Shown piece by piece: positions 14,782 through 23,110 of a DNA stretch of 25,721 bases. Both the position numbers and the translations under genes were made by a program. The notes below the pieces were generated by a model. It was not told the origin of the DNA and made no database searches. It saw only the letters and a program-made list of their open reading frames with translations. Numbering within the stretch: the stretch's first letter is position 1; each line of letters begins with the position of its first letter. The stretch lies in the NCBI GenBank assembly GCA_900544245.1, contig UQUH01000021.1, forward strand, positions 1 to 25,721. The letters run 5' to 3'. Origin of the DNA: an uncultured Coriobacteriaceae bacterium (lineage in GTDB: Bacteria > Actinomycetota > Coriobacteriia > Coriobacteriales > QAMH01).

Positions 14782-14800
14782 CTGCTATCTTAGCAGATAG
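14782..14800 (-). terminator. Small overlapping hairpins between the U32 gene and tyrS
   Basis: On the minus strand CTGCTA-AGA-TAGCAG (6-bp stem) is followed by TTTTA, a minimal terminator shape. It overlaps a second possible stem, CTATCT with AGATAG. The same bases contain an extended -10-like TGCTAAGAT. It could end the argH-U32 transcript, start tyrS, or both. Confidence 0.35.
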
Positions 14801-14821
14801 AACCCATGGTAAACCCTGCGC

Positions 14822-16978
14822 CTATTCGACGGGTCGGAAGAGATGCCCCGTGGTAGTGGCAGGTAGCTTGGCGACTTTCGTGCCGTTCAGACCGCTGCGC
14901 ACGCGATTGAGCGCGTGCTCAGCCTCCCCCTCGGTCATGAGCGTGGCGTCCACGGCAAAGCCGCGTATGCCCGCACGGAGCAAATCGCCGATGGCATGGG
15001 CAACATCGAGGGGAACGGCGTTGTAGATATGCCCGCAGCCACGCAAGTCCGTCGTCACGGGGAAGCGATAGCCCTTGCGGTCCTCGAGAAAGCACGGCGT
15101 GGCACGGCGCTCGCACGTTCCGCAACGCTCGTCACAGGGGCCTTGCGCCATGAGGAAACAATGGTCGCTCACCATGAGCTCCTGGGATCCGATGACGATG
15201 ACGCCCAGGGGCAGGGGTGATTCGTCGGCAAGCAGTTTCATCTGGTGGAGCGTGAGCTCGGGCGAGAGCCAAACGAAACTCGCGCCGAGCGCGGCCCAGG
15301 TGCGGATGGCCTCGACGTTGGTGGCGTACATGCGCGGCCCGATGGAGCACCCCGGCTCGAATTGCTCGAGCGTGCAGGCGATGTTCGTATCGTCGAAGCG
15401 GATGACGGTCGCGAAAGGCGCCATATCCGAGTGATCCGGAACACGCGTGATGTCGACGGATCCAGCTCGCAAGGCCGGTTTGGCGCTTTCCTCGAGCAAT
15501 GCCTCCTCGAACGCCTCGAGTGCGGCGGTTCGCGTCTTGTGCAGAGCAGAAAACCCGATGCCGACTCCCTCGTCGAGCTCGACGGTCCATGCTTCGCACG
15601 CAAAGGGTGTCGCACCGAGTCTTCCCACGTGGTCGATGACGTCCTCGCGCGTAACCGACTTGGTACGAGCCTCCTCGACGATGGGACCGAGCGCGCGTGC
15701 CTCATGACCGGCACCGTCATGCACGGTGATTTCGAGCGGCTCGCCCTTCCTCATGTGCACGTCAATCGAAACCGGAATCTTCATCCCCGCCTCGGTGCGT
15801 TCTTGCGCATCGGCGGCGAGCTTGGCCGAGCGCACGCGAAACACGCGGTCGCCAACGGATACCGGTTCGCGGACGCCCAGATACTTCGTCTCGCCCTTGA
15901 GTGTATCGGACGACTCGACGGTGTAGGTAACGCGGCCCTTCGAAGTCCAGAACTCGAGCAGGTCGCCCACGGCGATGTCAGCGCTCGCGGCGAGCTTCAC
16001 CTTGCCGGCTGAGTACCCCGTGACGCGCCCGACGGCAACACCGCGATTGTTGGGGCGCCTGTAGCCCATCATGTCGTTTCCACGCTCGCCGGCAAGATAG
16101 CCTTGCGTAAACCCACGGTTGAACGCCTCGGCCAGAGTATCCTTGGCATCGGGTTCGACCTCGTAGGAGGCGACATCCTCCCATGCGCGGTCGATGGCCT
16201 CGCGATAGATCGCCGTAACCGTCGAGACGTACTCAGGCGACTTCATGCGCCCCTCGATCTTGAGAGATGCGACATCGGCTTCGATGAGCCGGTCGATCAT
16301 CTCGATACCGCAAAGGTCACGCGGGCTGAGCAGATATTGTCCCTCGTCCGCGAGCTTCCTGCCATCCGCGTCCACGAGCCTGTAGGGCAGACGACAGGGC
16401 TGGGCGCACAGACCGCGATTCGCGCTGCGTCCGCCGATGAGCGAGGAGAGCAGGCACTGACCCGACTGGCAGATGCACAGCGCGCCGTGGACGAACACCT
16501 CGAGGTCAACGCCGAGCTCGGCAAACTCGGCAACCTTTTCGATGGAAAGCTCGCGGGCAAGCGTGACACGCGAGCAACCCAGACGCGCGGCAAGCTCGAT
16601 GCCGCGTTTGCCGCGCACGTTCATCTGCGTCGAGGCGTGCAGCTCGAGCTCGGGCAGCTCACGACGCAACACGGACATGAGGCCGACGTCCTGCACGATG
16701 GCGGCATCGATTCCCGCTTCGGCGGCATCCGTGACCATCGAAAGGACATCGTCCATCTCGCCGGGAAACACGAGGGTGTTGGCCGTGAGATAGACACAGG
16801 CGCCGCGCAGATGGGCGTCACGACACGCAGCACGCAGGTCGTCGATGTCGAAGTTGTCGGCATTACGACGCGCGTTGAACGAACCGGCACCCAGATAGAT
16901 GGCATCGGCACCGGCGGCAAGCGCCGCCTCGAACGCCTCGCGATTTCCCGCGGGGGCGAGCAGTTCCGGCTTTCTCAT
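14822..16978 (-). CDS. U32-family protein with two iron-sulfur-type cysteine clusters
   Basis: A 718-residue cytosolic protein of the U32 family, formerly called collagenase-like peptidases. Well-studied members (RlhA, TrhP) take part in hydroxylation of 23S rRNA or tRNA using prephenate-derived chemistry. The N-terminal half shows the family start RKPELLAPAGN, HASTQMNV near 114-121, and the cysteine cluster C168, C170, C175, C191, C195 within GALCICQSGQC and GLCAQPC. A middle part (about 300-520) resembles the DUF3656 extension. The last ~180 residues look like a further U32-like half with C615, C619, C622, C629 and C648 and the motif LEDRKGYRFPVTTDLRGC. It starts 3 bp after the argH stop. 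Whether it modifies rRNA or tRNA cannot be decided by eye; a protease role is unlikely. Confidence 0.85.
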   Translation of the reverse strand: MRKPELLAPAGNREAFEAALAAGADAIYLGAGSFNARRNADNFDIDDLRAACRDAHLRGACVYLTANTLVFPGEMDDVLSMVTDAAEAGIDAAIVQDVGLMSVLRRELPELELHASTQMNVRGKRGIELAARLGCSRVTLARELSIEKVAEFAELGVDLEVFVHGALCICQSGQCLLSSLIGGRSANRGLCAQPCRLPYRLVDADGRKLADEGQYLLSPRDLCGIEMIDRLIEADVASLKIEGRMKSPEYVSTVTAIYREAIDRAWEDVASYEVEPDAKDTLAEAFNRGFTQGYLAGERGNDMMGYRRPNNRGVAVGRVTGYSAGKVKLAASADIAVGDLLEFWTSKGRVTYTVESSDTLKGETKYLGVREPVSVGDRVFRVRSAKLAADAQERTEAGMKIPVSIDVHMRKGEPLEITVHDGAGHEARALGPIVEEARTKSVTREDVIDHVGRLGATPFACEAWTVELDEGVGIGFSALHKTRTAALEAFEEALLEESAKPALRAGSVDITRVPDHSDMAPFATVIRFDDTNIACTLEQFEPGCSIGPRMYATNVEAIRTWAALGASFVWLSPELTLHQMKLLADESPLPLGVIVIGSQELMVSDHCFLMAQGPCDERCGTCERRATPCFLEDRKGYRFPVTTDLRGCGHIYNAVPLDVAHAIGDLLRAGIRGFAVDATLMTEGEAEHALNRVRSGLNGTKVAKLPATTTGHLFRPVE

Positions 16979-16981
16979 CGC

Positions 16982-18418
16982 CTAGTCCGCCATCGCATGC
17001 GTATCGGCCGCGAGGCTCTCGCGTGCGTGCTCGAGCTGGACCCTGACTGCCTCGTGGCCAGTCGCGCCATAGGTCGTGCGTCGCTCGACGACCTTGTCGA
17101 TGTCAACCGCCTCGAGCGCATCCGCGGCGAAGTGCCCGTCGGCTTCGGCTAGCTCTTCGGCGCTCAGGTCCTGCAAGGTCCTCCCCTGCTTCTCGCACTC
17201 GAGCACGAGCCTGCCCACGATGGCATGCGCCTCGCGGAACGGCACACCACATCCGACGAGATAATCGGCCAGGTCGGTGGCGGCCATGAAACCGCCGAGC
17301 GCCCCGGTGCGCATGGCATCCTCGTTGACTTTCAGGGTGCGGATCATGCCCGTCATCACGACGAGGGAGTTGCCGAGCGTGTCGACCGCGTCAAAGACGC
17401 CCTCCTTGTCCTCCTGCATGTCCTTGTTGTAGGCCAGGGGCAGACCCTTCATGGTCGTGAGCAGCGCCATGAGGTCGCCATACACGCGCCCGGTCTTTCC
17501 ACGGATGAGCTCGGCGAAATCGGGATTCTTCTTCTGGGGCATGATCGACGAACCCGTCGAGTAGGCATCGGACAGGCGGATGAAGCCGAACTCGTTGCTC
17601 GACCAGTAGATGAGCTCCTCGCACAGACGCGACAGGTGCATCATGGCGACCGAGCAGGCGTAGGAGAGGTCGAGCAGGAAATCGCGGTCGCTCACGGCAT
17701 CCATGCTGTTTTCGGCCACGGCGGCAAACCCGAGCCCGTCTGCCACGAAGTGCCGGTCGAGCGGATACGTCGTGCCGGCCAGCGCCGCACTGCCCAACGG
17801 CAGCACGTCGGCGGCGCGGTAAGCCGCGCGCAGGCGCTCGAAGTCACGCGCGAACATCCAATAGTACGCGAGCACGTGATGCGAGAAGAGCACGGGCTGG
17901 GCCTTCTGCATGTGCGTGTAGCCCGGCATGACGACGCCAAAGTTGTCCTGGGCGAGATCGAGCAGCACGCCGCGCAGGTCGAGCACCTGGTGCGCGAGGC
18001 CGTCCGCGAGCTTCTTGGCATGATGACGCGTGTCGGTCGCGACCTGGTCGTTGCGACTGCGGCCCGTATGCAGACGACCACCTGCCGCGCCAATCGCCTC
18101 GGTCAAGTTGCGCTCGATGGACATGTGGATATCCTCGTCGTTTATGTCGAAATCGAAGTCGCCTTCCTCAATGCGCGCGGCGATGGCGTCAAGGCCAGCG
18201 CGAATATCCTCGGCATCCTCTTCCGAAATCACGCCCTGACGGGCGAGCATGAGCGCATGCGCCTTCGATCCCTCGATGTCGGACTCCCACATGCGCTGGT
18301 CAACGGGCAAAGAAGCGCCAAAGGCCTGCGTGAACTCGGTGGGCGAATCCTCGAAGCGCCCACCCCAGAGCGCCTCGTTCATATGCGTGCTTTCACTTGT
18401 CGATGATGTCTCGTGCAT
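16982..18418 (-). CDS. argH: Argininosuccinate lyase
   Basis: ArgH splits argininosuccinate into arginine and fumarate, the last step of arginine synthesis, as a cytosolic tetramer of the fumarase/aspartase superfamily. The product is 478 residues. Seen: GRLHTGRSRNDQVATD at 114-129, YTHMQKAQP with the catalytic-region His169, and the superfamily signature GSSIMPQKKNPD at 289-300 with the catalytic serine. The start at 18418 is chosen for GGAG with 6-bp spacing; a shorter start at residue 13 (MNEALWGGRF) would match most homologs but lacks a good ribosome-binding site. argH is separated from argG by the oppositely oriented putP and has its own promoter. The U32 gene follows with a 3-bp gap. 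Confidence 0.96.
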   Translation of the reverse strand: MHETSSTSESTHMNEALWGGRFEDSPTEFTQAFGASLPVDQRMWESDIEGSKAHALMLARQGVISEEDAEDIRAGLDAIAARIEEGDFDFDINDEDIHMSIERNLTEAIGAAGGRLHTGRSRNDQVATDTRHHAKKLADGLAHQVLDLRGVLLDLAQDNFGVVMPGYTHMQKAQPVLFSHHVLAYYWMFARDFERLRAAYRAADVLPLGSAALAGTTYPLDRHFVADGLGFAAVAENSMDAVSDRDFLLDLSYACSVAMMHLSRLCEELIYWSSNEFGFIRLSDAYSTGSSIMPQKKNPDFAELIRGKTGRVYGDLMALLTTMKGLPLAYNKDMQEDKEGVFDAVDTLGNSLVVMTGMIRTLKVNEDAMRTGALGGFMAATDLADYLVGCGVPFREAHAIVGRLVLECEKQGRTLQDLSAEELAEADGHFAADALEAVDIDKVVERRTTYGATGHEAVRVQLEHARESLAADTHAMAD

Positions 18419-18459
18419 TGTGAACTCCATGCCGTCTATGTCGTGATCAAACAGACAAT

Positions 18460-18488
18460 ATATCAAAAGATGCGGTGTTGACGGGCAA
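18460..18488 (-). promoter_or_regulatory. Sigma-70-type promoter for argH
   Basis: On the minus strand, TTGCCC (18488-18483) and TGATAT (18465-18460) are separated by 17 bp and lie 42 bp upstream of the argH start. AT-rich sequence between the -10 and the start could hold an ArgR site, but no clear ARG box is recognisable. Confidence 0.55.
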
Positions 18489-18532
18489 CAGCCAATGATG
18501 TCCCGCCCGACCGTTGGCCCACGGAAAAAGGC

Positions 18533-18560
18533 TTTCACTTTACCGTACTAAAGTTATAAT
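18533..18560 (+). promoter_or_regulatory. Sigma-70-type promoter for putP
   Basis: TTTCAC (18533-18538), a 16-bp spacer and a consensus TATAAT (18555-18560) lie 35 bp upstream of the putP ATG. It is divergent from the argH promoter, with about 45 bp between their -35 elements. Confidence 0.65.
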
Positions 18561-18595
18561 AGTGCGCCACTAGGCTTTATGGACGAGAGGTTTTC

Positions 18596-20389
18596 ATGAA
18601 TACAGGAGATTACGCAGTCATCATCGCCATCTTGATTTACTTCATGGTGGTGCTCATCATCGGCTTTTCCTACGCGAGGCGCGCTAACAAGTCCTCATCG
18701 GAGTATTTCCTGGGCGGCCGTAAGGTCGGTCCCTGGTTCACGGCCCTTTCAGCCGAGGCATCGGACATGTCGGGCTATCTGCTCATGGGCCTGCCGGGTC
18801 TCGCCTACTTCACCGGTGCCGCCGACGCAGGCTGGACATGCATCGGCCTGGCACTCGGCACCTACTTCAACTGGCTGCTCGTCGCCAAGCGCCTGCGTCG
18901 CTATTCCGAAAAGGCCAACGACTCGATCACCCTGCCCGGTTTCTATTCCAATCGCTTTCACGACACCAAAAACGTCGTGAGCACGGTTGCGGCCGTCATC
19001 ATCCTCATCTTCTTCTGCGTCTACACGGGCAGTTGCTTCGTCACCTGCGGCAAGCTCTTTAACACGCTCTTTGGCATGGACTATACGGTCATGATGATCT
19101 TCGGCGCCATCATCGTGTTCCTCTACACGATGGTCGGCGGCTACCTCTCGGTCGTCGCGACCGACTTCGTGCAGGGCTGCCTCATGTTCTTTGCCCTGGC
19201 GGTCGTCGTCATCGGCTCCATCGCCATGGCGGGTGGCGTCGAGAACACCGCCGCGTTCCTCTCCGACATCCCCGGCTACCTCTCTATGGTGCAGACGGCC
19301 ACGCCCGAGGTCGATGCCGACGGCGTGCAGTACATGATTGGTGGCGCTCCCATCTTTGGCATCCCGACGGAATACGGCCTGCTCACCATCATCTCGACCC
19401 TGAGCTGGGGTCTGGGCTACTTCGGCATGCCGCAGGTGCTCGTGCGCTTCATGGGCATCCGCAACGACAGCGAGATCAAGACCTCGCGTCGCATCGCCAT
19501 CGTCTGGGTCGTCGTCTCGATGTTCTGCGCGATCATGATCGGCATCATCGGCCGCTATCTCTTCCCCGCCCAGTACCTCACCCAATCCGGCGCGGAGAGC
19601 ATCTTCATCTTCCTGTCGCAAGTCATGCTCCCCGGTTTTCTCTGCGGCCTGGTCGTCTCGGGCATTCTTGCCGCTTCAATGTCGAGCGCCTCGTCGTATC
19701 TGCTTATCACGGGCTCGTCAGTCGCCGAGAACATCTTCCGCGGCGTCTTCAAGAAGGACGCCACCGATAACCAGGTGCTCATCGTGAGCCGCATCACGCT
19801 GGCCTGCGTCCTGCTCTTCGGCATTGCCGTTGCCTGGAGCGAGGATTCGATCATCTTCAACGTCGTCTCGTATGCCTGGGCCGGCCTGGGTGCCTCGTTC
19901 GGGCCGCTCACGCTCTTCAGCCTGTACTGGAAGCGCACGACCAAGTCAGGTGCCATCGCGGGCATGCTGACGGGCGCCGTCTCCGTCATCGTATGGCATA
20001 ACCTCATCAAGCCGCTTGGTGGTGTGTTCGGCATTTACGAGCTGCTGCCGGCCTTCATCCTGAGCTGCCTGGCGATCCTGATCGTCTCGCTGCTGAGCAA
20101 GGAGCCCTCCGAGGCCATTCAGTACGAGTTCGACCACTACATGGACGAGGAGCTCGTCGACCGTCACCTGGACGCCGTACTCGAGGGCGGCATTCCGCTC
20201 AAGGGCGTCAACATGCCCGTCGACACGCCCATCCATCCCAACGAGGCCGAGGCGGTCGACGAAAAGGAGCCCGTCACCTTCAAGGAGAGTGTTGTTGCCG
20301 ATGCCCATGGCGAGACGCTCACGCGCAGTGCAGAGGCCGAGGGCAAGAAGGTCGAGGAGACCATTACGATCGAGGAGAAGCCCGAGTAG
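18596..20389 (+). CDS. putP: Sodium/proline symporter (PutP) with a long acidic C-terminal tail
   Basis: A membrane transporter of the sodium:solute symporter family that takes up proline with sodium. Of the 597 residues the first ~500 match PutP (E. coli 502): many hydrophobic segments, YFLGGRKVGPWFTALSAEASDMSGYLLMGLPG at 37-68 (described here by its key parts D57 and S59, which match the sodium-site residues), and LPGFLCGLVVSGILAASMSS-like sequence in the core. The last ~97 residues are hydrophilic, Glu-rich and predicted cytoplasmic; they are not part of the standard family. The start has GAGAGG 5 bp upstream. It is monocistronic, between its own promoter and a strong terminator. The substrate is inferred from similarity; close relatives may carry other solutes. 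Confidence 0.9.
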   Translation: MNTGDYAVIIAILIYFMVVLIIGFSYARRANKSSSEYFLGGRKVGPWFTALSAEASDMSGYLLMGLPGLAYFTGAADAGWTCIGLALGTYFNWLLVAKRLRRYSEKANDSITLPGFYSNRFHDTKNVVSTVAAVIILIFFCVYTGSCFVTCGKLFNTLFGMDYTVMMIFGAIIVFLYTMVGGYLSVVATDFVQGCLMFFALAVVVIGSIAMAGGVENTAAFLSDIPGYLSMVQTATPEVDADGVQYMIGGAPIFGIPTEYGLLTIISTLSWGLGYFGMPQVLVRFMGIRNDSEIKTSRRIAIVWVVVSMFCAIMIGIIGRYLFPAQYLTQSGAESIFIFLSQVMLPGFLCGLVVSGILAASMSSASSYLLITGSSVAENIFRGVFKKDATDNQVLIVSRITLACVLLFGIAVAWSEDSIIFNVVSYAWAGLGASFGPLTLFSLYWKRTTKSGAIAGMLTGAVSVIVWHNLIKPLGGVFGIYELLPAFILSCLAILIVSLLSKEPSEAIQYEFDHYMDEELVDRHLDAVLEGGIPLKGVNMPVDTPIHPNEAEAVDEKEPVTFKESVVADAHGETLTRSAEAEGKKVEETITIEEKPE

Positions 20390-20409
20390 GGCACTTCGTG
20401 GATATGACA

Positions 20410-20453
20410 GAGGGGGCTGGTCACCTTTCGTGACCAGCCCCCTCTTCTTTATT
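20410..20453 (+). terminator. Strong rho-independent terminator of putP
   Basis: A perfect 15-bp stem (20410-20424 with 20430-20444) and loop CTTTC is followed by TTCTTTATT on the plus strand. It lies between the convergent putP and argG stops. The minus-strand side lacks a U-tract, so it may stop argG transcription less well. Confidence 0.9.
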
Positions 20454-20472
20454 ACGTACGGGAATCCTGCTC

Positions 20473-21702
20473 CTACACGACGCCGGGACAGCCCTCGTCC
20501 TGACGATGCTTGGCCCACACGCGCGTAGACAGGCCAAAGAGGTCGATGAAGCCCTCGGCGCTGTCACGGTTGAAGGTGTCGGCGGAATCGTACGTGGCCA
20601 GGCCGTAATCATAGAGCGAGTACTTGCTGCGACGGCCGACCGTCACGCAACTGCCCTTGAGGAAGCGCAGGCGCACGTCACCGGTCACGAGCTGCTGCGT
20701 GGTCGCGCAGAAACCGTCGAGCGCCTCCTTGAGCGGCGAGAACCACAGGCCATCGTAGACGAGCTCGGCCCACTTCTGCTCGACGATGGGCTTGAAGTGC
20801 AGAAGCTCGCGCTCCAGGCACAGGTCCTCGAGCGCCTTGTGCGCCTGGATGATGGAGAGCGCACCGGGCACTTCGTAGCACTCGCGGCTCTTCACGCCCA
20901 CGAGACGGTTCTCGATCATGTCGACGCGACCAAACCCGTTGCGACCGGCGATCTCGTTCATCTTGAGGATGATGTCGTGGAAGCTCATCTTCTCGCCGTC
21001 CAGCGCGCAGGGCACGCCGGCCTCGAAGCTGATGACGACGTACTCGCCTTCGGCAGGCGCCTCGTAGCTCGACGTGGTCATCGTGTAGATGTCCTCGAGA
21101 GGCTCGCTCCACGGGTCCTCGAGCTCGCCGCACTCGATGGCACGACCCCAGAGGTTGTCGTCGATGGAGTAGGGCGAGGCCTTGGTCGTGGGTACGGGAA
21201 TGCCGTGGTTCTTGGCATACTCCATCTCATCGTTACGCGTGTGCAGATTCCACTCGCGCACGGGAGCGAGCACCTTGATCTCGGGATCGAGGCTCTGGAT
21301 GGCAACCTCGAAACGAACCTGGTCGTTTCCCTTGCCCGTGCACCCATGGGCGATGTACTTCGCACCGTACTTGTGAGCGATATCGACGAGGTTCTTGGAG
21401 ATGACGGGGCGCGACAGCGCGCTCACCATCGGATACTTATTCTCGTACATGCAGTTGGCGGCCAGCGCCTTGGTGAGGAAGTCATTGACGTATTCCTCGC
21501 GCATGTCGATGGCCAACGCCTCAATGGCACCTACCTGCAGGGCCTTGTTCTTGACGAACTCGAGGTCCTGACGCTCCTGGCCCACGTCACCGGTCACGGC
21601 GATGACGTCGAGGCCCTTCTCCTCCATGAGCCACTTGATGCACACCGATGTGTCGAGTCCGCCGGAATACGCGAGAACGACCTTGTCCTTTTCCATTTCC
21701 AT
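20473..21702 (-). CDS. argG: Argininosuccinate synthase
   Basis: ArgG joins citrulline and aspartate with ATP to give argininosuccinate, the next-to-last step of arginine synthesis. The 409-residue product begins with the N-type ATP pyrophosphatase loop AYSGGLDTS at 11-19 and continues with VTGDVGQ, YIAHGCTGKGNDQVRFE and TKASPYSIDDNLWGR, all typical. Two ATG codons (MEMEK) are near the start; the first, at 21702, has GGAAGG 4-5 bp upstream. It follows argR by 27 bp and is the last gene of the visible arginine operon. The C-terminus is slightly variable (GCPGVV) but the gene is intact. Confidence 0.97.
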   Translation of the reverse strand: MEMEKDKVVLAYSGGLDTSVCIKWLMEEKGLDVIAVTGDVGQERQDLEFVKNKALQVGAIEALAIDMREEYVNDFLTKALAANCMYENKYPMVSALSRPVISKNLVDIAHKYGAKYIAHGCTGKGNDQVRFEVAIQSLDPEIKVLAPVREWNLHTRNDEMEYAKNHGIPVPTTKASPYSIDDNLWGRAIECGELEDPWSEPLEDIYTMTTSSYEAPAEGEYVVISFEAGVPCALDGEKMSFHDIILKMNEIAGRNGFGRVDMIENRLVGVKSRECYEVPGALSIIQAHKALEDLCLERELLHFKPIVEQKWAELVYDGLWFSPLKEALDGFCATTQQLVTGDVRLRFLKGSCVTVGRRSKYSLYDYGLATYDSADTFNRDSAEGFIDLFGLSTRVWAKHRQDEGCPGVV

Positions 21703-21729
21703 ACATCCTTCCTTTCGAATCAGCCGAGT

Positions 21730-22164
21730 TTACTTCGCCTCGAGCAATTGGTTCACGTCATTTTGGAATCTTTCGCCCTGCGCGTCGTCAGCGCAGATGA
21801 CGAGTATCGTGTCATCGCCCGCGATGCTACCGAGCACGCCCGACGTCTGCGACGCGTCCAGCGCCGCGGCCACGCTCGAGGCAGAGCCCGGGTCGCACAG
21901 GAGCAGCACCTGGTTTTGCGCTCGGCGTGTCTCGTGCACGGAACGGGTCACGGTCATGCGTAGCCGGTAGTCCTCGGGCAGCACGTAGATACCACTCGCG
22001 TCCTTCTCGAGACGCAAGTCGGCGATGTCGCGCGAGATGGTCGCCTGCGTGACGTCGAAGCCACGCTCGGCAAGGCAGGCGACGAGATCGGACTGCGTGC
22101 GGATACGCTCGCTTCTGACGAGGTCGCGGATGGCATCTTGACGCTGCTTGCGTACGCCGGCCAT
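21730..22164 (-). CDS. argR: Arginine repressor (ArgR)
   Basis: A 144-residue transcription factor that binds operators as a hexamer when arginine is high, repressing arginine synthesis. The N-terminal winged helix (about 1-70) contains the recognition helix TQATISRDI at 39-47. The C-terminal oligomerisation domain holds the arginine-binding motif GSIAGDDT at 112-119. The start at 22164 is chosen because MAGVRKQRQDAI is the normal beginning; the frame is open further upstream only as an overlap with argF. The ATG lies 1 bp past the argF stop, so the regulator is expressed with the genes it controls, a common autoregulatory layout. Length and motifs are normal. Confidence 0.96.
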   Translation of the reverse strand: MAGVRKQRQDAIRDLVRSERIRTQSDLVACLAERGFDVTQATISRDIADLRLEKDASGIYVLPEDYRLRMTVTRSVHETRRAQNQVLLLCDPGSASSVAAALDASQTSGVLGSIAGDDTILVICADDAQGERFQNDVNQLLEAK

Positions 22165-22165
22165 G

Positions 22166-23110
22166 CTATTGCACCCCCATGACGAGCGAGAGGAGCGCCT
22201 TCTGGGCATGCAGTCGGTTCTCGGCCTCGTCAAAGACAACGGAACACGGGGCGTCGATGACCTCGTCGGTGACCTCCTCGCCGCGATGCGCGGGCAGGCA
22301 GTGCATGAAGAGCGCGTCATCTGCCGCCAGGTCCATGAGCCCGGCGTTCACCTGGAAGCCCTCGAATTCGGCAAGGCGCTTGTCATGTTCGGCCTCGTCA
22401 CCCATCGAGGTCCAGGTGTCGGTAATGACCACGTCTGCACCGGAAACGGCCTCGCGCGGGTCGTTGAACAGCTCGATCGTGGCGCCGGTCATCGGCGCGA
22501 CCTTCTCGCATTCGGCCACGACGACGGAGTTGGGTGCGTGAATGGCGGGGAAGCCCAACTTCACGTGCATGCCCGCCAGGACGCCCATTTCGAGATAGGT
22601 GTGCGCCATGTTGTTGCCGTCACCCACGTAGGCGATCGTGAGCCCGGCGAGTGCACCCTTGTGCTCGCGAATCGTCAGGGCGTCGGCGAGACCCTGGCAG
22701 GGATGAAACTCGTCGGTGAGCGCGTTGATGACGGGGACGCTCGCCCAACGGGCGACTTCCTCGACCTTTTCCTGCTCGAAGGTGCGCAGCACGATGGCGT
22801 CCACGAATCGCTCGAGCACGAGTGTCGTGTCCTGGACGGTCTCGCCACGGCTGAACGCCGAATGGTCATCGCTCATGACGAGCGGATGCGCTCCCAGGCG
22901 GTAGGTGCCGATCTCGAAACTCGAGCGCGTGCGCAGGCTCGGCTTCTCCATGATGATGGCGACGGCCTTGCCCGTGCAGGGGGCATCGTGCACGCCGTCT
23001 CTCCAGGCGGCCTTCTGCCGGGCGGCCGTATCGAGCACGAGGACGAATTCCTCGGGCGTCAGATCGAGCAGCCGCAGGCAATCGCGACCGGCAAGCGTGT
23101 TCGTACTCAT
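22166..23110 (-). CDS. argF: Ornithine carbamoyltransferase
   Basis: ArgF makes citrulline from ornithine and carbamoyl phosphate. The product is 314 residues. The carbamoyl-phosphate motif reads EKPSLRTR (55-62; SLRT in place of STRT, a known variant), HPCQ is at 136-139, the ornithine loop DTWTSMGDE at 231-239, and HCLPAHRG at 270-277 with the catalytic Cys271. The start overlaps the argD stop as ATGA and has GAGGAGG 7 bp upstream, so translation is coupled. An anabolic role is inferred from the operon (argJBDF-R-G); a catabolic arginine-deiminase role would be expected beside arcA or arcC, which are absent here. Confidence 0.96.
   Translation of the reverse strand: MSTNTLAGRDCLRLLDLTPEEFVLVLDTAARQKAAWRDGVHDAPCTGKAVAIIMEKPSLRTRSSFEIGTYRLGAHPLVMSDDHSAFSRGETVQDTTLVLERFVDAIVLRTFEQEKVEEVARWASVPVINALTDEFHPCQGLADALTIREHKGALAGLTIAYVGDGNNMAHTYLEMGVLAGMHVKLGFPAIHAPNSVVVAECEKVAPMTGATIELFNDPREAVSGADVVITDTWTSMGDEAEHDKRLAEFEGFQVNAGLMDLAADDALFMHCLPAHRGEEVTDEVIDAPCSVVFDEAENRLHAQKALLSLVMGVQ

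Noticed and set aside
14760..14821. T-box leader for tyrS
   Set aside because: Only 62 bp lie between the genes, far too short for specifier and antiterminator domains.
17225..18406. 393-codon plus-strand frame opposite argH
   Set aside because: Shadow of ArgH, which is complete with all signatures.
20506..21963. 485-codon plus-strand frame opposite argG and argR
   Set aside because: Crosses two real genes in antisense and looks like no family.
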